Shown: positions 1 through 10,076, counted from the stretch's first letter. The stretch is 64,000 nt of DNA from an uncultured Pelagibacteraceae bacterium (GCA_902623395.1 CACNTN010000005.1:45580-109579), one strand, 5' to 3'. The notes: a model not told the origin generated them from the letters alone. Numbers and translations are program-made.

Positions 1-573
1 TTTTTTAATATAATTTATGATTTCCTTAACAGGAAGACCCATAATTGAGTCTCTATCGCCTTTAACATATTCAAAAAGATCTAATCCGTCAGCCTCTATT
101 TGATAAACACCATAGGCAGTTAAGGTTTCTGTTTTTATTTTAGATAAATAAGTAGATAATTCTTCTTCATTTAAATTTTTCATTTTTAGCTCAGATGAGT
201 CTGTATGATTCCAAATCATCGCACCGTTTTTAGAGATACAAACAGAGCTAATTAGATAGTGTTTAGAATTATTCAATTTTTTTAAAATTTTTAAAGCTTC
301 TTCCCTTGATTTTGGCTTATTAATTAACTCCTCATTGAGGGATATAACGCTATCTGCGCCAAGCACTAAACGATCAGGATTTTTCTTACTAACCCTAATG
401 GATTTAATCTCAGCAAGGTTTTTTGAAATAGAAATAGGGTTTGCTCCCTCTAACAACAAGGATTCTTTAATTTCGTCTTCGTCCACATTAGAAATTATAA
501 CTTCGCTGTCAATTTTATACTTATCTAATATTTTTTTTCTAACACCACTTTTTGAAGCTAATATTATTTTCAT
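1..573 (-). CDS. maf: Maf-like nucleotide pyrophosphatase (septum formation family), 3' end beyond window
   Basis: Reverse-strand translation begins MKIILASKSGVRKKILDKYKIDSEVIISNVDE and contains LVLGADSVI, typical of the Maf family; no stop before the window edge. Confidence 0.85.
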   Translation of the reverse strand, partial: MKIILASKSGVRKKILDKYKIDSEVIISNVDEDEIKESLLLEGANPISISKNLAEIKSIRVSKKNPDRLVLGADSVISLNEELINKPKSREEALKILKKLNNSKHYLISSVCISKNGAMIWNHTDSSELKMKNLNEEELSTYLSKIKTETLTAYGVYQIEADGLDLFEYVKGDRDSIMGLPVKEIINYIKK

Positions 574-1388
574 TTATTTTTCTTAATTTCTATGATCTTT
601 AATATTGATGCAGCTGTCTCTTCAACAGACCTTCTCGTTACATCAATGATTGGCCAATTATTTTTTTTAAACAATCTTTTAGAATCTTCTACTTCTTTTT
701 TAATAAACTCTAAATCAGTATACTCTTTAAGATTTTGATCTTTCATAATTGCAACCCTATTTCGTCTTATATCCGATAGTCTTTCGGGGTCTGCTATTAA
801 ACCAACAACACAAGATTTTTTGTTAGTTGCTAGATCACTTGGAATTTTCTGGTCTAGAACAAGGGGAATATTAACTGTTTTATAACCTCTATTTGCAAGA
901 TAAATTGATGTAGGAGTTTTGCTGGTTCTACTTACACCCAATAAAACGACATCTGCATTGTTGATATCATCTACTTTTTTGCCATCGTCATGGGTCATTG
1001 TAAATTGGATTGCCTCTATTCTTTTATAATAATCATCGTCTAAAACGTGTTGAGCACTTGGTTTATGAATAGCTTTTTGATTTAAAAGCTTTGAAAAACT
1101 TAGGATTAAATTTCCTAAAACACCAAAACATGGAACATTATTTATTTCACTTTGACTTGCAAGATACTTTGCCAATTTTGTTTCTACAATTGTATATAAA
1201 ATTATAGAATTTTCTATTTTAGTGCACTCATTTATGATTTTATCAATTTGAAACTCTGTTCTGATAAAAGCAAACTCTTTTTTTTCATACTCAAAATTGG
1301 CAAATTGAGATTTTAAAGATAGAAATATTCTATCCAAAGTTTCACCAGTGGAGTCAGACACAAGATATACATTGTATTTTTCGTTCAT
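570..1388 (-). CDS. ppsR: Pyruvate, phosphate dikinase / PEP synthase regulatory protein (DUF299, RP001 homolog)
   Basis: N-terminus VYLVSDSTGETLDRIF and LLGVSRTSKTPTSIYLANRGYKTVNIPLV, hallmark DUF299 motifs. Confidence 0.93.
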   Translation of the reverse strand: MNEKYNVYLVSDSTGETLDRIFLSLKSQFANFEYEKKEFAFIRTEFQIDKIINECTKIENSIILYTIVETKLAKYLASQSEINNVPCFGVLGNLILSFSKLLNQKAIHKPSAQHVLDDDYYKRIEAIQFTMTHDDGKKVDDINNADVVLLGVSRTSKTPTSIYLANRGYKTVNIPLVLDQKIPSDLATNKKSCVVGLIADPERLSDIRRNRVAIMKDQNLKEYTDLEFIKKEVEDSKRLFKKNNWPIIDVTRRSVEETAASILKIIEIKKNK

Positions 1389-1659
1389 AACTTTGTTAAT
1401 AAAGTATTAATAGATTAATTTTTTACAATTTAATTCAACTTAGTTAAAAAAAATTAACATCAATTAACAGTTTTTAAACATTTTATTGATTGTTAATAAT
1501 AATGTTTTTTTAATGTTTATAAAATGAATAAAAACAAAAAAAACACGAAAATTAATAAAAACTTATCAAATTCAATATGTATAAAAAATGTATAAATCGT
1601 TATATAACTAATTAACAGGACCTACTAAGTAAAATACACTTATAAACTTATATATTTTA
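1389..1659. other. Putative chromosomal replication origin region (oriC)
   Basis: Very AT-rich 271-bp gap between divergent ppsR (RP001 homolog) and hemE; same gene context as the Caulobacter/Rickettsia origin; TTAA-N7-TTAA at 1396-1410; loose DnaA-like TGTNNATAA at 1491-1499 and 1514-1522. Confidence 0.6.
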
Positions 1660-2664
1660 ATGAGTAATCTTAAAGAAATTTTAATAAATAAAAAAATTTG
1701 CAAGTCTGTTTGGTTTATGAGACAAGCAGGAAGATACCTGCCAGAATTTAGAGAAATTAGAAATCAAAATCAAGATTTTATAAAATTATGTTTAAACAGT
1801 GAGTTATCTTCAGAGATAACCTTACAACCTATCAAAAGATTTAATCTTGACTCGGCTATAATATTCTCTGATATATTAATGGTACCACATGCTTTAGGTC
1901 AAAGGGTAGAATTTATAAAAAATAGAGGACCGATTTTAGAAAAATTTGAAAGTGAAAAGTTTTTAGATAATAATATAAATACTTTTTCACAAAAACTAAA
2001 TCCTGTTTATAAGGCAATAGAAAAGACTAGAAAAAAACTAGACAGAAAAAAATCTTTAATAGGTTTTATTGGAGCCCCGTGGACGCTTTTAATTTATATG
2101 CTCGGTATTAAAAAAGATAAGACAGAGATAGACTTTAAAATAATAAAAGAAAAAAAAATTGAAGTAGAATTAATTCTGGATAAATTAAATATTTATCTTT
2201 GTTCACACATTGAAAACCAAATAAATGCCGGCGCAGAAGTAATACAAATTTTTGATTCTTGGGCAGGCTTATTACTAGAAAATGATCTACCAAAATTTTG
2301 CTACAGACCTAATTTGAAAATAGTTGATTTTTGTAAGAAAAAAAAAATACCAGTTATATGTTTCCCAAAAGGTATTAAAGAAAATTACAAAGAATTTAAC
2401 AATATCGTAAAACCTAATGGTTTAAATTTGGATCATGATGTTGATCCGGTTTGGGCAAAAGGAAACTTGAAAAATGTTATAATCCAAGGAGGTTTAAGTC
2501 CAAAAATCTTATTATCTGATGAAGAGACAATATCAAGCAGAGCAAAAAAATATTTAGATACTTTTAAAGGGAATCCTTATATTTTTAATTTAGGTCATGG
2601 TTTGCTTCCCGAGACGGACCCAGATAAAGTTGAATATTTGTTAAAGTTTTATAGAAAGTATTAA
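1660..2664 (+). CDS. hemE: Uroporphyrinogen decarboxylase
   Basis: VWFMRQAGRYLPEFREIR, IIFSDILMVPHALG, GFIGAPWTL motifs. Confidence 0.96.
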   Translation: MSNLKEILINKKICKSVWFMRQAGRYLPEFREIRNQNQDFIKLCLNSELSSEITLQPIKRFNLDSAIIFSDILMVPHALGQRVEFIKNRGPILEKFESEKFLDNNINTFSQKLNPVYKAIEKTRKKLDRKKSLIGFIGAPWTLLIYMLGIKKDKTEIDFKIIKEKKIEVELILDKLNIYLCSHIENQINAGAEVIQIFDSWAGLLLENDLPKFCYRPNLKIVDFCKKKKIPVICFPKGIKENYKEFNNIVKPNGLNLDHDVDPVWAKGNLKNVIIQGGLSPKILLSDEETISSRAKKYLDTFKGNPYIFNLGHGLLPETDPDKVEYLLKFYRKY

Positions 2665-2665
2665 A

Positions 2666-3658
2666 ATGGAAAAAGGACATCCGGAAATAAAATACGGAAA
2701 AACAGGAATATTACTTATTAATCTAGGCACACCAAACTCAACAAGCTGGTGGGATATAAGGAAATATTTAAAAGAATTTTTGTCAGATAGGAGAGTAATA
2801 GAATTAAACCCCGTATTATGGCAAATCATACTAAACTTATTTATATTAACGTTCAGGCCATCGAAAACAGCCCATGCGTACAAAAAAATTTGGAGAAAAG
2901 ATACAAATGAATCTCCTCTTTTATATTTTACCAGATCTCAGGCACAAAAGTTAAACAACAAAGTTGGTGGAGAAAAAATAATTGTTGATTTTGCTATGAG
3001 ATATGGAGATCCAAGTATTAACTCAAAGTTAATCTCACTTAAAAATGAAGGTTGTGAAAATATAATAATATTACCTCTATATCCACAATACGCAGGAGCA
3101 ACCACTGCCACAGTTTGTGATGAGGTTTATAGATCTCTGATGAAAATGAGATGGCAGCCAAGCTTACACATTGTTCCTCACTACGAAAGTGAACCGCTTT
3201 ATATTAAAGCACTTATTAAAAGCATTGAAAAAAAAGTTAAAACTATTAATTGGAAACCAGATTTAATTATTTCTTCTTACCACGGGATACCAAAAAATTA
3301 TTTCGATAAAGGCGATCCTTACCATTGCTACTGTCAAAAAACTACAAGGCTTATGAGAGAAAGTTATAACTCGATTGATATTCAAACTACTTTTCAATCT
3401 AGGTTTGGACCACAAGAGTGGTTAACTCCTTATACTGATAAAACTTTAGAAAATTTACCAAAAAAAGGTATAAAAAATTTATTAATTATATGTCCAGGCT
3501 TTGCCTCTGACTGCGTAGAAACTCTTGAAGAAATCAATATTCAAGGTAGAGAAAGTTTTATGGGCAATGGTGGAAAAAATTTTGATTTAATCCCGTGCTT
3601 AAATGATAATTCTGATCACATTGACTTATTCGAAAAACTTGTAAAAAAATATATTTAA
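2666..3658 (+). CDS. hemH: Ferrochelatase
   Basis: GILLINLGTPNS, LPLYPQYAGATTATV, SYHGIPKNYFDKGDPYHCYCQKT. Confidence 0.96.
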   Translation: MEKGHPEIKYGKTGILLINLGTPNSTSWWDIRKYLKEFLSDRRVIELNPVLWQIILNLFILTFRPSKTAHAYKKIWRKDTNESPLLYFTRSQAQKLNNKVGGEKIIVDFAMRYGDPSINSKLISLKNEGCENIIILPLYPQYAGATTATVCDEVYRSLMKMRWQPSLHIVPHYESEPLYIKALIKSIEKKVKTINWKPDLIISSYHGIPKNYFDKGDPYHCYCQKTTRLMRESYNSIDIQTTFQSRFGPQEWLTPYTDKTLENLPKKGIKNLLIICPGFASDCVETLEEINIQGRESFMGNGGKNFDLIPCLNDNSDHIDLFEKLVKKYI

Positions 3659-3659
3659 A

Positions 3660-4094
3660 GTGAATTTATATCTCTTATTTAAATCATTACATTTAATCGC
3701 CGTTATATCGTGGATGGCGGGTTTATTATATTTACCACGTATATTTGTCTATCACTCAGAAGCCAATCATGAGTCACAAAAAAGTGTTTTTAAAGTAATG
3801 GAGAGAAAACTGTATAACTATATCATGATGCCAGCAATGTTATTATCTTGGTTATTTGGAATTTTGCTGATTCATAGCCTTGGTTTTGCTGTTTTTTCAG
3901 AATTGTGGATGCAAATAAAAATTGCTTTGGTGTCCATTTTAACTATTTATCATTTTATGCTAGGCAAATATCTCAATGATTTTGCAATTGACAAAAACAA
4001 TAAATCATCAAGATTTTATAGGATTATTAACGAAATACCTACGATAATACTAATTGTTGTTGTATTTGTTGTAGTTTTTAAACCTTTAATATAG
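3660..4094 (+). CDS. hemJ: Protoporphyrinogen oxidase HemJ family membrane protein (GTG start)
   Basis: LKSLHLIAVISWMAGLLYLPRIFVYH motif; directly follows hemH. Confidence 0.9.
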   Translation: MNLYLLFKSLHLIAVISWMAGLLYLPRIFVYHSEANHESQKSVFKVMERKLYNYIMMPAMLLSWLFGILLIHSLGFAVFSELWMQIKIALVSILTIYHFMLGKYLNDFAIDKNNKSSRFYRIINEIPTIILIVVVFVVVFKPLI

Positions 4095-4157
4095 GGGTTG
4101 AAATTTTATTAAAAAGTCATATATTTTTATTACTTTCCTAATTTTCAAATCAATTTC

Positions 4158-5432
4158 ATGAATTTACAAGAATTAAAGCAAAAAAATCCTGCAGAACTTA
4201 TAAATGAAGCTGAAAAGCTTGGAATTGAAAATCCAAGTACTTTAAGAAAACAAGAAATACTTTTTGCTATTCTTAAAAAACTTGCAGAAAAAAATGAGCA
4301 AATTACAGCAACCGGTGTATTAGAAGTTTTACAAGATGGTTTTGGATTTCTAAGAGCAATAGAATCAAATTATTTACCAGGACCAGATGATATCTATGTT
4401 AGTCCAAGTCAAATAAGGAGATTTGGACTAAGAACTGGGGACTCCGTTGAAGGAGAAATTAGAGGACCAAAAGATGCTGAAAGATATTTTGCTCTTTTGA
4501 AAGTAAACAAAATTAATTTTGACGAACCAGAAAAAGGGAAGAACAAAATTGCTTTTGATAACTTAACCCCCCTTTACCCTAATGAAAGAATAAAATTAGA
4601 GGTAGAGACATCAAAAGTTGAAAAAAAACCTGACAATACAGCAAGACTCATTGATCTTGTTAGTCCCATTGGTAAGGGTCAAAGATCTTTAATAGTTTCA
4701 CCGCCAAGAGCTGGAAAAACAATTATTCTTCAAAATATTGCACAATCAATTACAGCTAATCATCCAGAATGCTATTTGATGGTTTTACTAATTGATGAAA
4801 GACCAGAGGAGGTTACAGATATGCAAAGATCTGTTAAAGGAGAGGTTGTTGCTTCAACATTTGACGAACCAGCTTCAAGGCACGTAGCTGTTGCAGAAAT
4901 GGTTATTGAAAAAGCTAAACGCTTAGTAGAGCATAAAAAAGATGTTGTGATTTTATTAGACTCAATTACTAGATTGGGAAGAGCTTATAACGCAGTGATA
5001 CCGAGTTCTGGAAAAGTATTAACCGGAGGGGTGGATGCAAATGCTTTACAGAGACCAAAAAGATTTTTTGGGGCCGCACGTAACGTAGAAGAAGGTGGTT
5101 CACTAACAATAATCTCAACAGCTCTTATAGATACTGGAAGTAGGATGGACGAGGTGATTTTTGAGGAATTTAAAGGAACTGGAAATTCTGAATTAATTCT
5201 TGATAGAAAAGTTGCAGATAAAAGAATTTACCCTGCATTAGATATAACAAGATCAGGAACGAGAAGAGAAGAACTTCTATTTGAAAAAGATGATCTTTCT
5301 AAAATGAATGTTTTAAGAAGAATTATAAGCCCAATGGGAACTATGGATGGAATTGAATTTTTAATAGCTAAGTTAAAAAATACGAAAAACAACGCAGATT
5401 TTTTTGACTCGATGAACAAGTCAGCAAATTAA
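4158..5432 (+). CDS. rho: Transcription termination factor Rho
   Basis: [42 protein letters not shown]. Confidence 0.98.
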   Translation: MNLQELKQKNPAELINEAEKLGIENPSTLRKQEILFAILKKLAEKNEQITATGVLEVLQDGFGFLRAIESNYLPGPDDIYVSPSQIRRFGLRTGDSVEGEIRGPKDAERYFALLKVNKINFDEPEKGKNKIAFDNLTPLYPNERIKLEVETSKVEKKPDNTARLIDLVSPIGKGQRSLIVSPPRAGKTIILQNIAQSITANHPECYLMVLLIDERPEEVTDMQRSVKGEVVASTFDEPASRHVAVAEMVIEKAKRLVEHKKDVVILLDSITRLGRAYNAVIPSSGKVLTGGVDANALQRPKRFFGAARNVEEGGSLTIISTALIDTGSRMDEVIFEEFKGTGNSELILDRKVADKRIYPALDITRSGTRREELLFEKDDLSKMNVLRRIISPMGTMDGIEFLIAKLKNTKNNADFFDSMNKSAN

Positions 5433-5434
5433 TT

Positions 5435-6052
5435 TTATTGCATAGTTTGATTATTAGTGCCGGTTTCATGCAAATAGAAACTAATTATACTTTCCAAAGT
5501 TTTCACTTTATTATCTAAAGAAATTGATTCTAAAAGTTTTTGCTTTTCCTCATTTGTAATTGGAGCGATCATTGCTAAAGTGTTTATTCTCTGTAATTGA
5601 TCTAATTTTTCAAATTCTCTCCAATTTAGTAATAGACCGTTCTTTTTGAAAAAAGTTTTAGATTTTTCTATTAATAGATTAGAGTCTACGTACTTATGAA
5701 TGGTTTCAATGTCATTAATAAAATTTGTATAATCGACTTTAAATTCTCGATAGAGCTTATTGTTAAATATTTCATTTAATATTTTAAATCTTGAAACACC
5801 AGTCAAGTTTATTAGAATTCTACCATCCTTAATTTTTTGAAAATCACTGATTTTACCCAAACAACCGATTTCATAGACTTCCTCGCCATCTTTTTTTAAT
5901 TGTATCATTCCCATTAATTTATCCTTTTTATAAGCATCATTGACAAGGTCTATGTATCTTTCCTCAAAAATATTTAAAGGTAAATTTGTCTTTGGAAAGT
6001 ATATAACTCCGCTTAAAGGGAAGACAGGGATGACGTCAGGGAATTTTTTCAT
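5435..6052 (-). CDS. LON N-terminal (substrate-binding) domain protein
   Basis: IPVFPLSGVIYFPKTNLPLNIFEERY; no ATPase domain. Confidence 0.85.
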   Translation of the reverse strand: MKKFPDVIPVFPLSGVIYFPKTNLPLNIFEERYIDLVNDAYKKDKLMGMIQLKKDGEEVYEIGCLGKISDFQKIKDGRILINLTGVSRFKILNEIFNNKLYREFKVDYTNFINDIETIHKYVDSNLLIEKSKTFFKKNGLLLNWREFEKLDQLQRINTLAMIAPITNEEKQKLLESISLDNKVKTLESIISFYLHETGTNNQTMQ

Positions 6053-6081
6053 AAAATTATTAAATTAATCAATATTAAATA

Positions 6082-7137
6082 TTATAACTTAAATATCAGC
6101 TGAGCAAAGAATTTATAACCTTCTTTATTAAAATGATTTATATCTTTAAGCCCGTGTATTAATTGATTTTTCGTTATTTTTTTTAAATCTGATGTCAAAT
6201 CATGAAAATAAAATTTTTGTCTTGTATTATTCATAAAAAACTCATTTAACATCTTTATATTTTTCTTATGGCAATCAAAATTTTCTTTTTGATTTAATTT
6301 TTCATACTTATTTAATAAATAATTTTTTGATACAATAATATTATATTTGTATAAAGTTGCAGGAGAGGGAATATATATAAAAATTTTGTTAGATGAAGGA
6401 TATTTTTTATCTAATCTGTTTGAGTAATCTGTTAAACTTTTAAAAAACATATTTTTATCGTTTTCATTTTTTAAGCCACATGCATTTTGAACTTCTTGAT
6501 TTTTTAAAGTTATTTTTCTGTTATTTATAAAAATTTCATTGTTAATTTCTGTTTGTTTTGCAGCTTTTACGCTCTGTTTTAAAAAAAGGGATCTTATCTT
6601 AAAAAATGAGTACTCGGATACTTTTGCAAGCAAGGGAAAATAATTATAAACATCTAATTTTAAATTTTTTAAAAACAAATCTTTCTTCGTTTTTGAATGG
6701 AAAGATATTTCGTCATAGTAATCATTACCCTCATAAATAAATAAAAATATTTTTTTTGGATCTTTCTTTATTTTATTTACTATTTTATTTAATAACTTCT
6801 CTTGAAAATCATAGCTGCCTGCTGGATAGCCGATTTCAAAAAAGCTATTATTTGGATATTTTTGTCTAAAAAATATACCAACATTACTTAATAATTTTCC
6901 CTCGCTTGTCCCCAATATGTATGAGTCACCGACAAAAACGCTATAGTTTTTAATTTTCTTAAAATTCCTATCATAACTATCCTTAAAATAAACATGGTAT
7001 AGATATCCAAAATTATTTATTAATTTATCGCCCAAAATATTTTTATTTAAAATTTTCTCTGGATAAAAAACAATTATAAAATTTAATAAAAATATTAAGA
7101 GTAAAGTGTTCAATATTACTATAAAAGTTATTTTCAT
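6082..7137 (-). CDS. SGNH/GDSL-type hydrolase-like protein with N-terminal TM segment
   Basis: N-terminal hydrophobic helix, FVGDSYILG (GDS block), C-terminal DINHFNKEGYKFF (Asp-His block). Confidence 0.7.
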   Translation of the reverse strand: MKITFIVILNTLLLIFLLNFIIVFYPEKILNKNILGDKLINNFGYLYHVYFKDSYDRNFKKIKNYSVFVGDSYILGTSEGKLLSNVGIFFRQKYPNNSFFEIGYPAGSYDFQEKLLNKIVNKIKKDPKKIFLFIYEGNDYYDEISFHSKTKKDLFLKNLKLDVYNYFPLLAKVSEYSFFKIRSLFLKQSVKAAKQTEINNEIFINNRKITLKNQEVQNACGLKNENDKNMFFKSLTDYSNRLDKKYPSSNKIFIYIPSPATLYKYNIIVSKNYLLNKYEKLNQKENFDCHKKNIKMLNEFFMNNTRQKFYFHDLTSDLKKITKNQLIHGLKDINHFNKEGYKFFAQLIFKL

Positions 7138-7140
7138 ATT

Positions 7141-8976
7141 CTAATCTAAATCAAATTTATCTTTATAATCAATTTTAAGATTCTTATCTTGTTCAGATTT
7201 ATATAAAATAAAATTTTCAATCACTAAAATATCAAGGTTAGTTCCCATAAAACATTTGAAAGCATTAGCTGGGCTACATACTATTGGTTCTCCTCTTACA
7301 TTAAATGATGTATTCACCAGGATTGGGCAGTTCGTAATACTTCCAAATTTTTTTAATAAACTATAAAATAGATTGTTTCTTTTCTTATCAACCGTTTGGA
7401 TTCTAGCAGAATAATCAACGTGAGTTATAGCTGGAATTATTGATCTTTTTATATTTAATTTTTCAATTCCAAATAATTTTTTTTGACCCTCCGTCATTGG
7501 AATCTGTAGTTTTTTCCTCAAATTACTTACTAAAAGCATGTATGGACTTTTTTCATTTATATCAAACCAATCATTTAAATTTTCAATTAAAATTGCCGGT
7601 GCAAAAGGTCTAAAACTTTCTCTGAATTTTATTTTAAGATTTAATTCTTTTTGCATTTCTGCAGATCTAGGATCAGCCAATATCGATCTCGCGCCTAAAG
7701 ATCTTGGCCCAAATTCCATTCTTCCCTGAAACCACCCCACAATTTTACCTCTGCTTAATTCATCGGCAGTGGTTTGAATTAACTCACTTTGGGAAACTCT
7801 TTTATATTTTGCACCTAGCTTAATAAGATGCTTTTCCACTATCTCATTATCAAATTTTGGACCAAGAAAGGATCCTTCCATACTATCATCTTTATCAACT
7901 ATTCTCTCATTATTTAATTCTTGGTACCAATATCCTAGGGCAGCACCTAACGATCCACCTGCATCACCGGCTGCTGGCTGAATCCAAATATTTTCAAATA
8001 TATTATTATTTAAAATTTTGCCATTTGCTACACAGTTTAATGCTACTCCTCCAGCCATACATAAATTTTTCAAACCATATTCTTTCCTTATATTTTTTGT
8101 AAGTTTTAAAATTATATCTTCAGTAATTTTTTGAATTGATGATGCCATATCCATATGAAACTGTGTTAAGTTTTCGTCATTTTTTCTAATTGGATGTTTG
8201 AAAAGTTTTTCAAATTTTTTATTAACCATAGTAAGGCCAGTTGCAAAATTGAAATATTTCATATTTAAACGAAATGTTCCGTCATCTTTAAGGTCAAGTA
8301 GATTTTCTAATATTGCATCACAAAAAATTGGCCTACCATAAGGAGCCAAACCCATAACTTTATACTCTCCACTATTAACTTTAAAACCGAGATAATAAGT
8401 AAAAGCTGTATACAAAAGCCCCAAGGAATGAGGAAAATGAATCTCTTTAAGCACAGTTATCTTGTTTTTTTCCCCATGACTGACTGTTGTAGTAGCCCAC
8501 TCACCAACGCCATCTACAGTTAAAATTAAAGCTTCTTCAAACGGAGATGGATAAAACGCACTGGCAGCATGGCTAAAATGATGCTCTGAAAATTTTAATT
8601 TTTTTATATCATTAAAATTTTGGTCTATTTTTTTTAGATGTTCAAATAAAAATTTTTTTTGAAAAAGTTTTTCTTTAAGCCAAATAGGCATCGCTAAAGA
8701 AAATGATTTAAAACCTATAGGAGCATAAGCCAGGTAAGTCTCAAGAAGTCTCTCAAATTTTAAAAAAGGTTTTTCAAAAAAAACAACGTAATCTACATTA
8801 TTTAACTCTATATGTTTTTCTTTAAGAACATATTCTATAGCGTTTTTTGGAAAATTTTTATCATGTTTAATTCTAGTGAACCTTTCTTCTTGTGCTGCAG
8901 CCACTAATTTTCCATTTATAATGAGACTTGCTGCACTATCGTGAAAAAAGGCAGAAATTCCTAGGATTTTTGTCAT
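7141..8976 (-). CDS. NodU/CmcH/SxtI-type O-carbamoyltransferase
   Basis: MTKILGISAFFHDSAASLIINGKLVAAAQEERFTRIKHDKNFP, HFSHAASAFYPSPFEEALILTVDGVGEW, GRMEFGPRSLGARSILADPR, NTSFNVRGEPIVCSP. The ORF-track start at 9105 overlaps another gene; Met at 8976 is the natural start. Confidence 0.93.
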   Translation of the reverse strand: MTKILGISAFFHDSAASLIINGKLVAAAQEERFTRIKHDKNFPKNAIEYVLKEKHIELNNVDYVVFFEKPFLKFERLLETYLAYAPIGFKSFSLAMPIWLKEKLFQKKFLFEHLKKIDQNFNDIKKLKFSEHHFSHAASAFYPSPFEEALILTVDGVGEWATTTVSHGEKNKITVLKEIHFPHSLGLLYTAFTYYLGFKVNSGEYKVMGLAPYGRPIFCDAILENLLDLKDDGTFRLNMKYFNFATGLTMVNKKFEKLFKHPIRKNDENLTQFHMDMASSIQKITEDIILKLTKNIRKEYGLKNLCMAGGVALNCVANGKILNNNIFENIWIQPAAGDAGGSLGAALGYWYQELNNERIVDKDDSMEGSFLGPKFDNEIVEKHLIKLGAKYKRVSQSELIQTTADELSRGKIVGWFQGRMEFGPRSLGARSILADPRSAEMQKELNLKIKFRESFRPFAPAILIENLNDWFDINEKSPYMLLVSNLRKKLQIPMTEGQKKLFGIEKLNIKRSIIPAITHVDYSARIQTVDKKRNNLFYSLLKKFGSITNCPILVNTSFNVRGEPIVCSPANAFKCFMGTNLDILVIENFILYKSEQDKNLKIDYKDKFDLD

Positions 8977-9128
8977 TAAAAAATTGTATAAATAAAAGGC
9001 GCAAGAGCAGTTCCCTCTGTCAAGATTACTAAAATTCCAAAGAAACCTAAAACTAAAAATATTGGTATCAACCAATACTTTTTTCTGACTTTTATAAACT
9101 CCCAAAATTCTTTAATAAATTCAAACAT
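8976..9128 (-). CDS. 50-aa DUF5989/SxtK-like small membrane protein
   Basis: Reverse strand reads MFEFIKEFWEFIKVRKKYWLIPIFLVLGFFGILVILTEGTALAPFIYTIF; below the ORF-track cutoff; joined to both neighbours by TAATG stop/start overlaps. Confidence 0.85.
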   Translation of the reverse strand: MFEFIKEFWEFIKVRKKYWLIPIFLVLGFFGILVILTEGTALAPFIYTIF

Positions 9129-9502
9129 TAAAACTGTTTATCCATTGTTTTTATATTTTCTTTTCTTTTTATCCAGTAAGATTTTTTATTAGAAAATTTT
9201 AATCCTATCAAATCTTTTTTAAAAAGCCGTATTAAAATTCCAATTGGCGTTATGAAGAAGAAAAAAATTAATCCTAATATTATAGGAGAAATAAACCTTC
9301 CTAAAAATATTCCAAATTTTATCCATATATAATTTAAAGGTCGCAATAAATGAGGGGAAAAAAAAGTTAAAAAAAGAAATACTAATGACAAAATAGCTGA
9401 CCAAATTCTTAGTTCACTATTACTAAATATTGGCCAAACTGCTATTAGTGCAAAAATTAGAAAGAACAATATACCAAAAGTTTTTTCTTTGTTAAACTTC
9501 AT
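9128..9502 (-). CDS. SxtJ family membrane protein
   Basis: MKFNKEKTFGILFFLIFALIAVWPIF...PLNYIWIKFGIFLGRFISPIILGLIFFFFITPIGILIRLFKKD; adjacent to carbamoyltransferase. Confidence 0.8.
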   Translation of the reverse strand: MKFNKEKTFGILFFLIFALIAVWPIFSNSELRIWSAILSLVFLFLTFFSPHLLRPLNYIWIKFGIFLGRFISPIILGLIFFFFITPIGILIRLFKKDLIGLKFSNKKSYWIKRKENIKTMDKQF

Positions 9503-9658
9503 AAAGCTAGGATATTTATGATATCTGTTTAACGAAAGCAATACTAGCAGATAAAGATTTGTTGTTTGGTTTTCATGACACAGTTGGCTTCAAATATACC
9601 TAAAATAGTCTCTTGCTAAATTTTTAAAAAGCTAATAATTTCAATATGATTTTAACAA

Positions 9659-9733
9659 GCGGGCATAGCTCAGTGGTAGAGCGTCTCGTTGCCAACGAGA
9701 AGGTCGAGGGTTCGAGCCCCTTTGCCCGCTCCA
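9659..9733 (+). tRNA. tRNA-Gly(GCC), CCA encoded
   Basis: GCGGGCA...TGCCCGC acceptor stem, anticodon arm CTCGTTGCCAACGAG, T-arm GAGGGTTCGAGCCCC, T discriminator, CCA at 9731-9733. Confidence 0.97.
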
Positions 9734-9737
9734 GATT

Positions 9738-10076
9738 ATGAGTGATTTATCGAAAAAAAAGTGTGTGCCTTGTGAGGGAAATATCCCTCCATTTGATACA
9801 AGTGAAATTCACAAATACCTGAAAAAAGTTGATGGTTGGGATGTAAAAAATAATAATGATGAGAGTTTTTATTTAATAAAGGAATTTAAATTTAAAAACT
9901 TTGAGGAAAGTCAAAAATTTGTAAATAAAGTTGGCAATATAGCAGAAGAAGAAAATCATCACCCAGATATCTCTTTTGGTTGGGGTTATTGTAAAATAAA
10001 GATCTTTACTCATGCTATCAAAGGATTAGCTGAAAGCGATTTTATACTAGCTGCAAAAATAGATGAAATTAATTAG
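9738..10076 (+). CDS. phhB: Pterin-4a-carbinolamine dehydratase
   Basis: EENHHPDISFGWGYCKIKIFTHAIKGLAESDF. Confidence 0.9.
   Translation: MSDLSKKKCVPCEGNIPPFDTSEIHKYLKKVDGWDVKNNNDESFYLIKEFKFKNFEESQKFVNKVGNIAEEENHHPDISFGWGYCKIKIFTHAIKGLAESDFILAAKIDEIN

Noticed and set aside
7857-8102. Plus-strand ORFs inside the carbamoyltransferase gene
   Set aside because: Shadow ORFs antisense to a strongly conserved protein.
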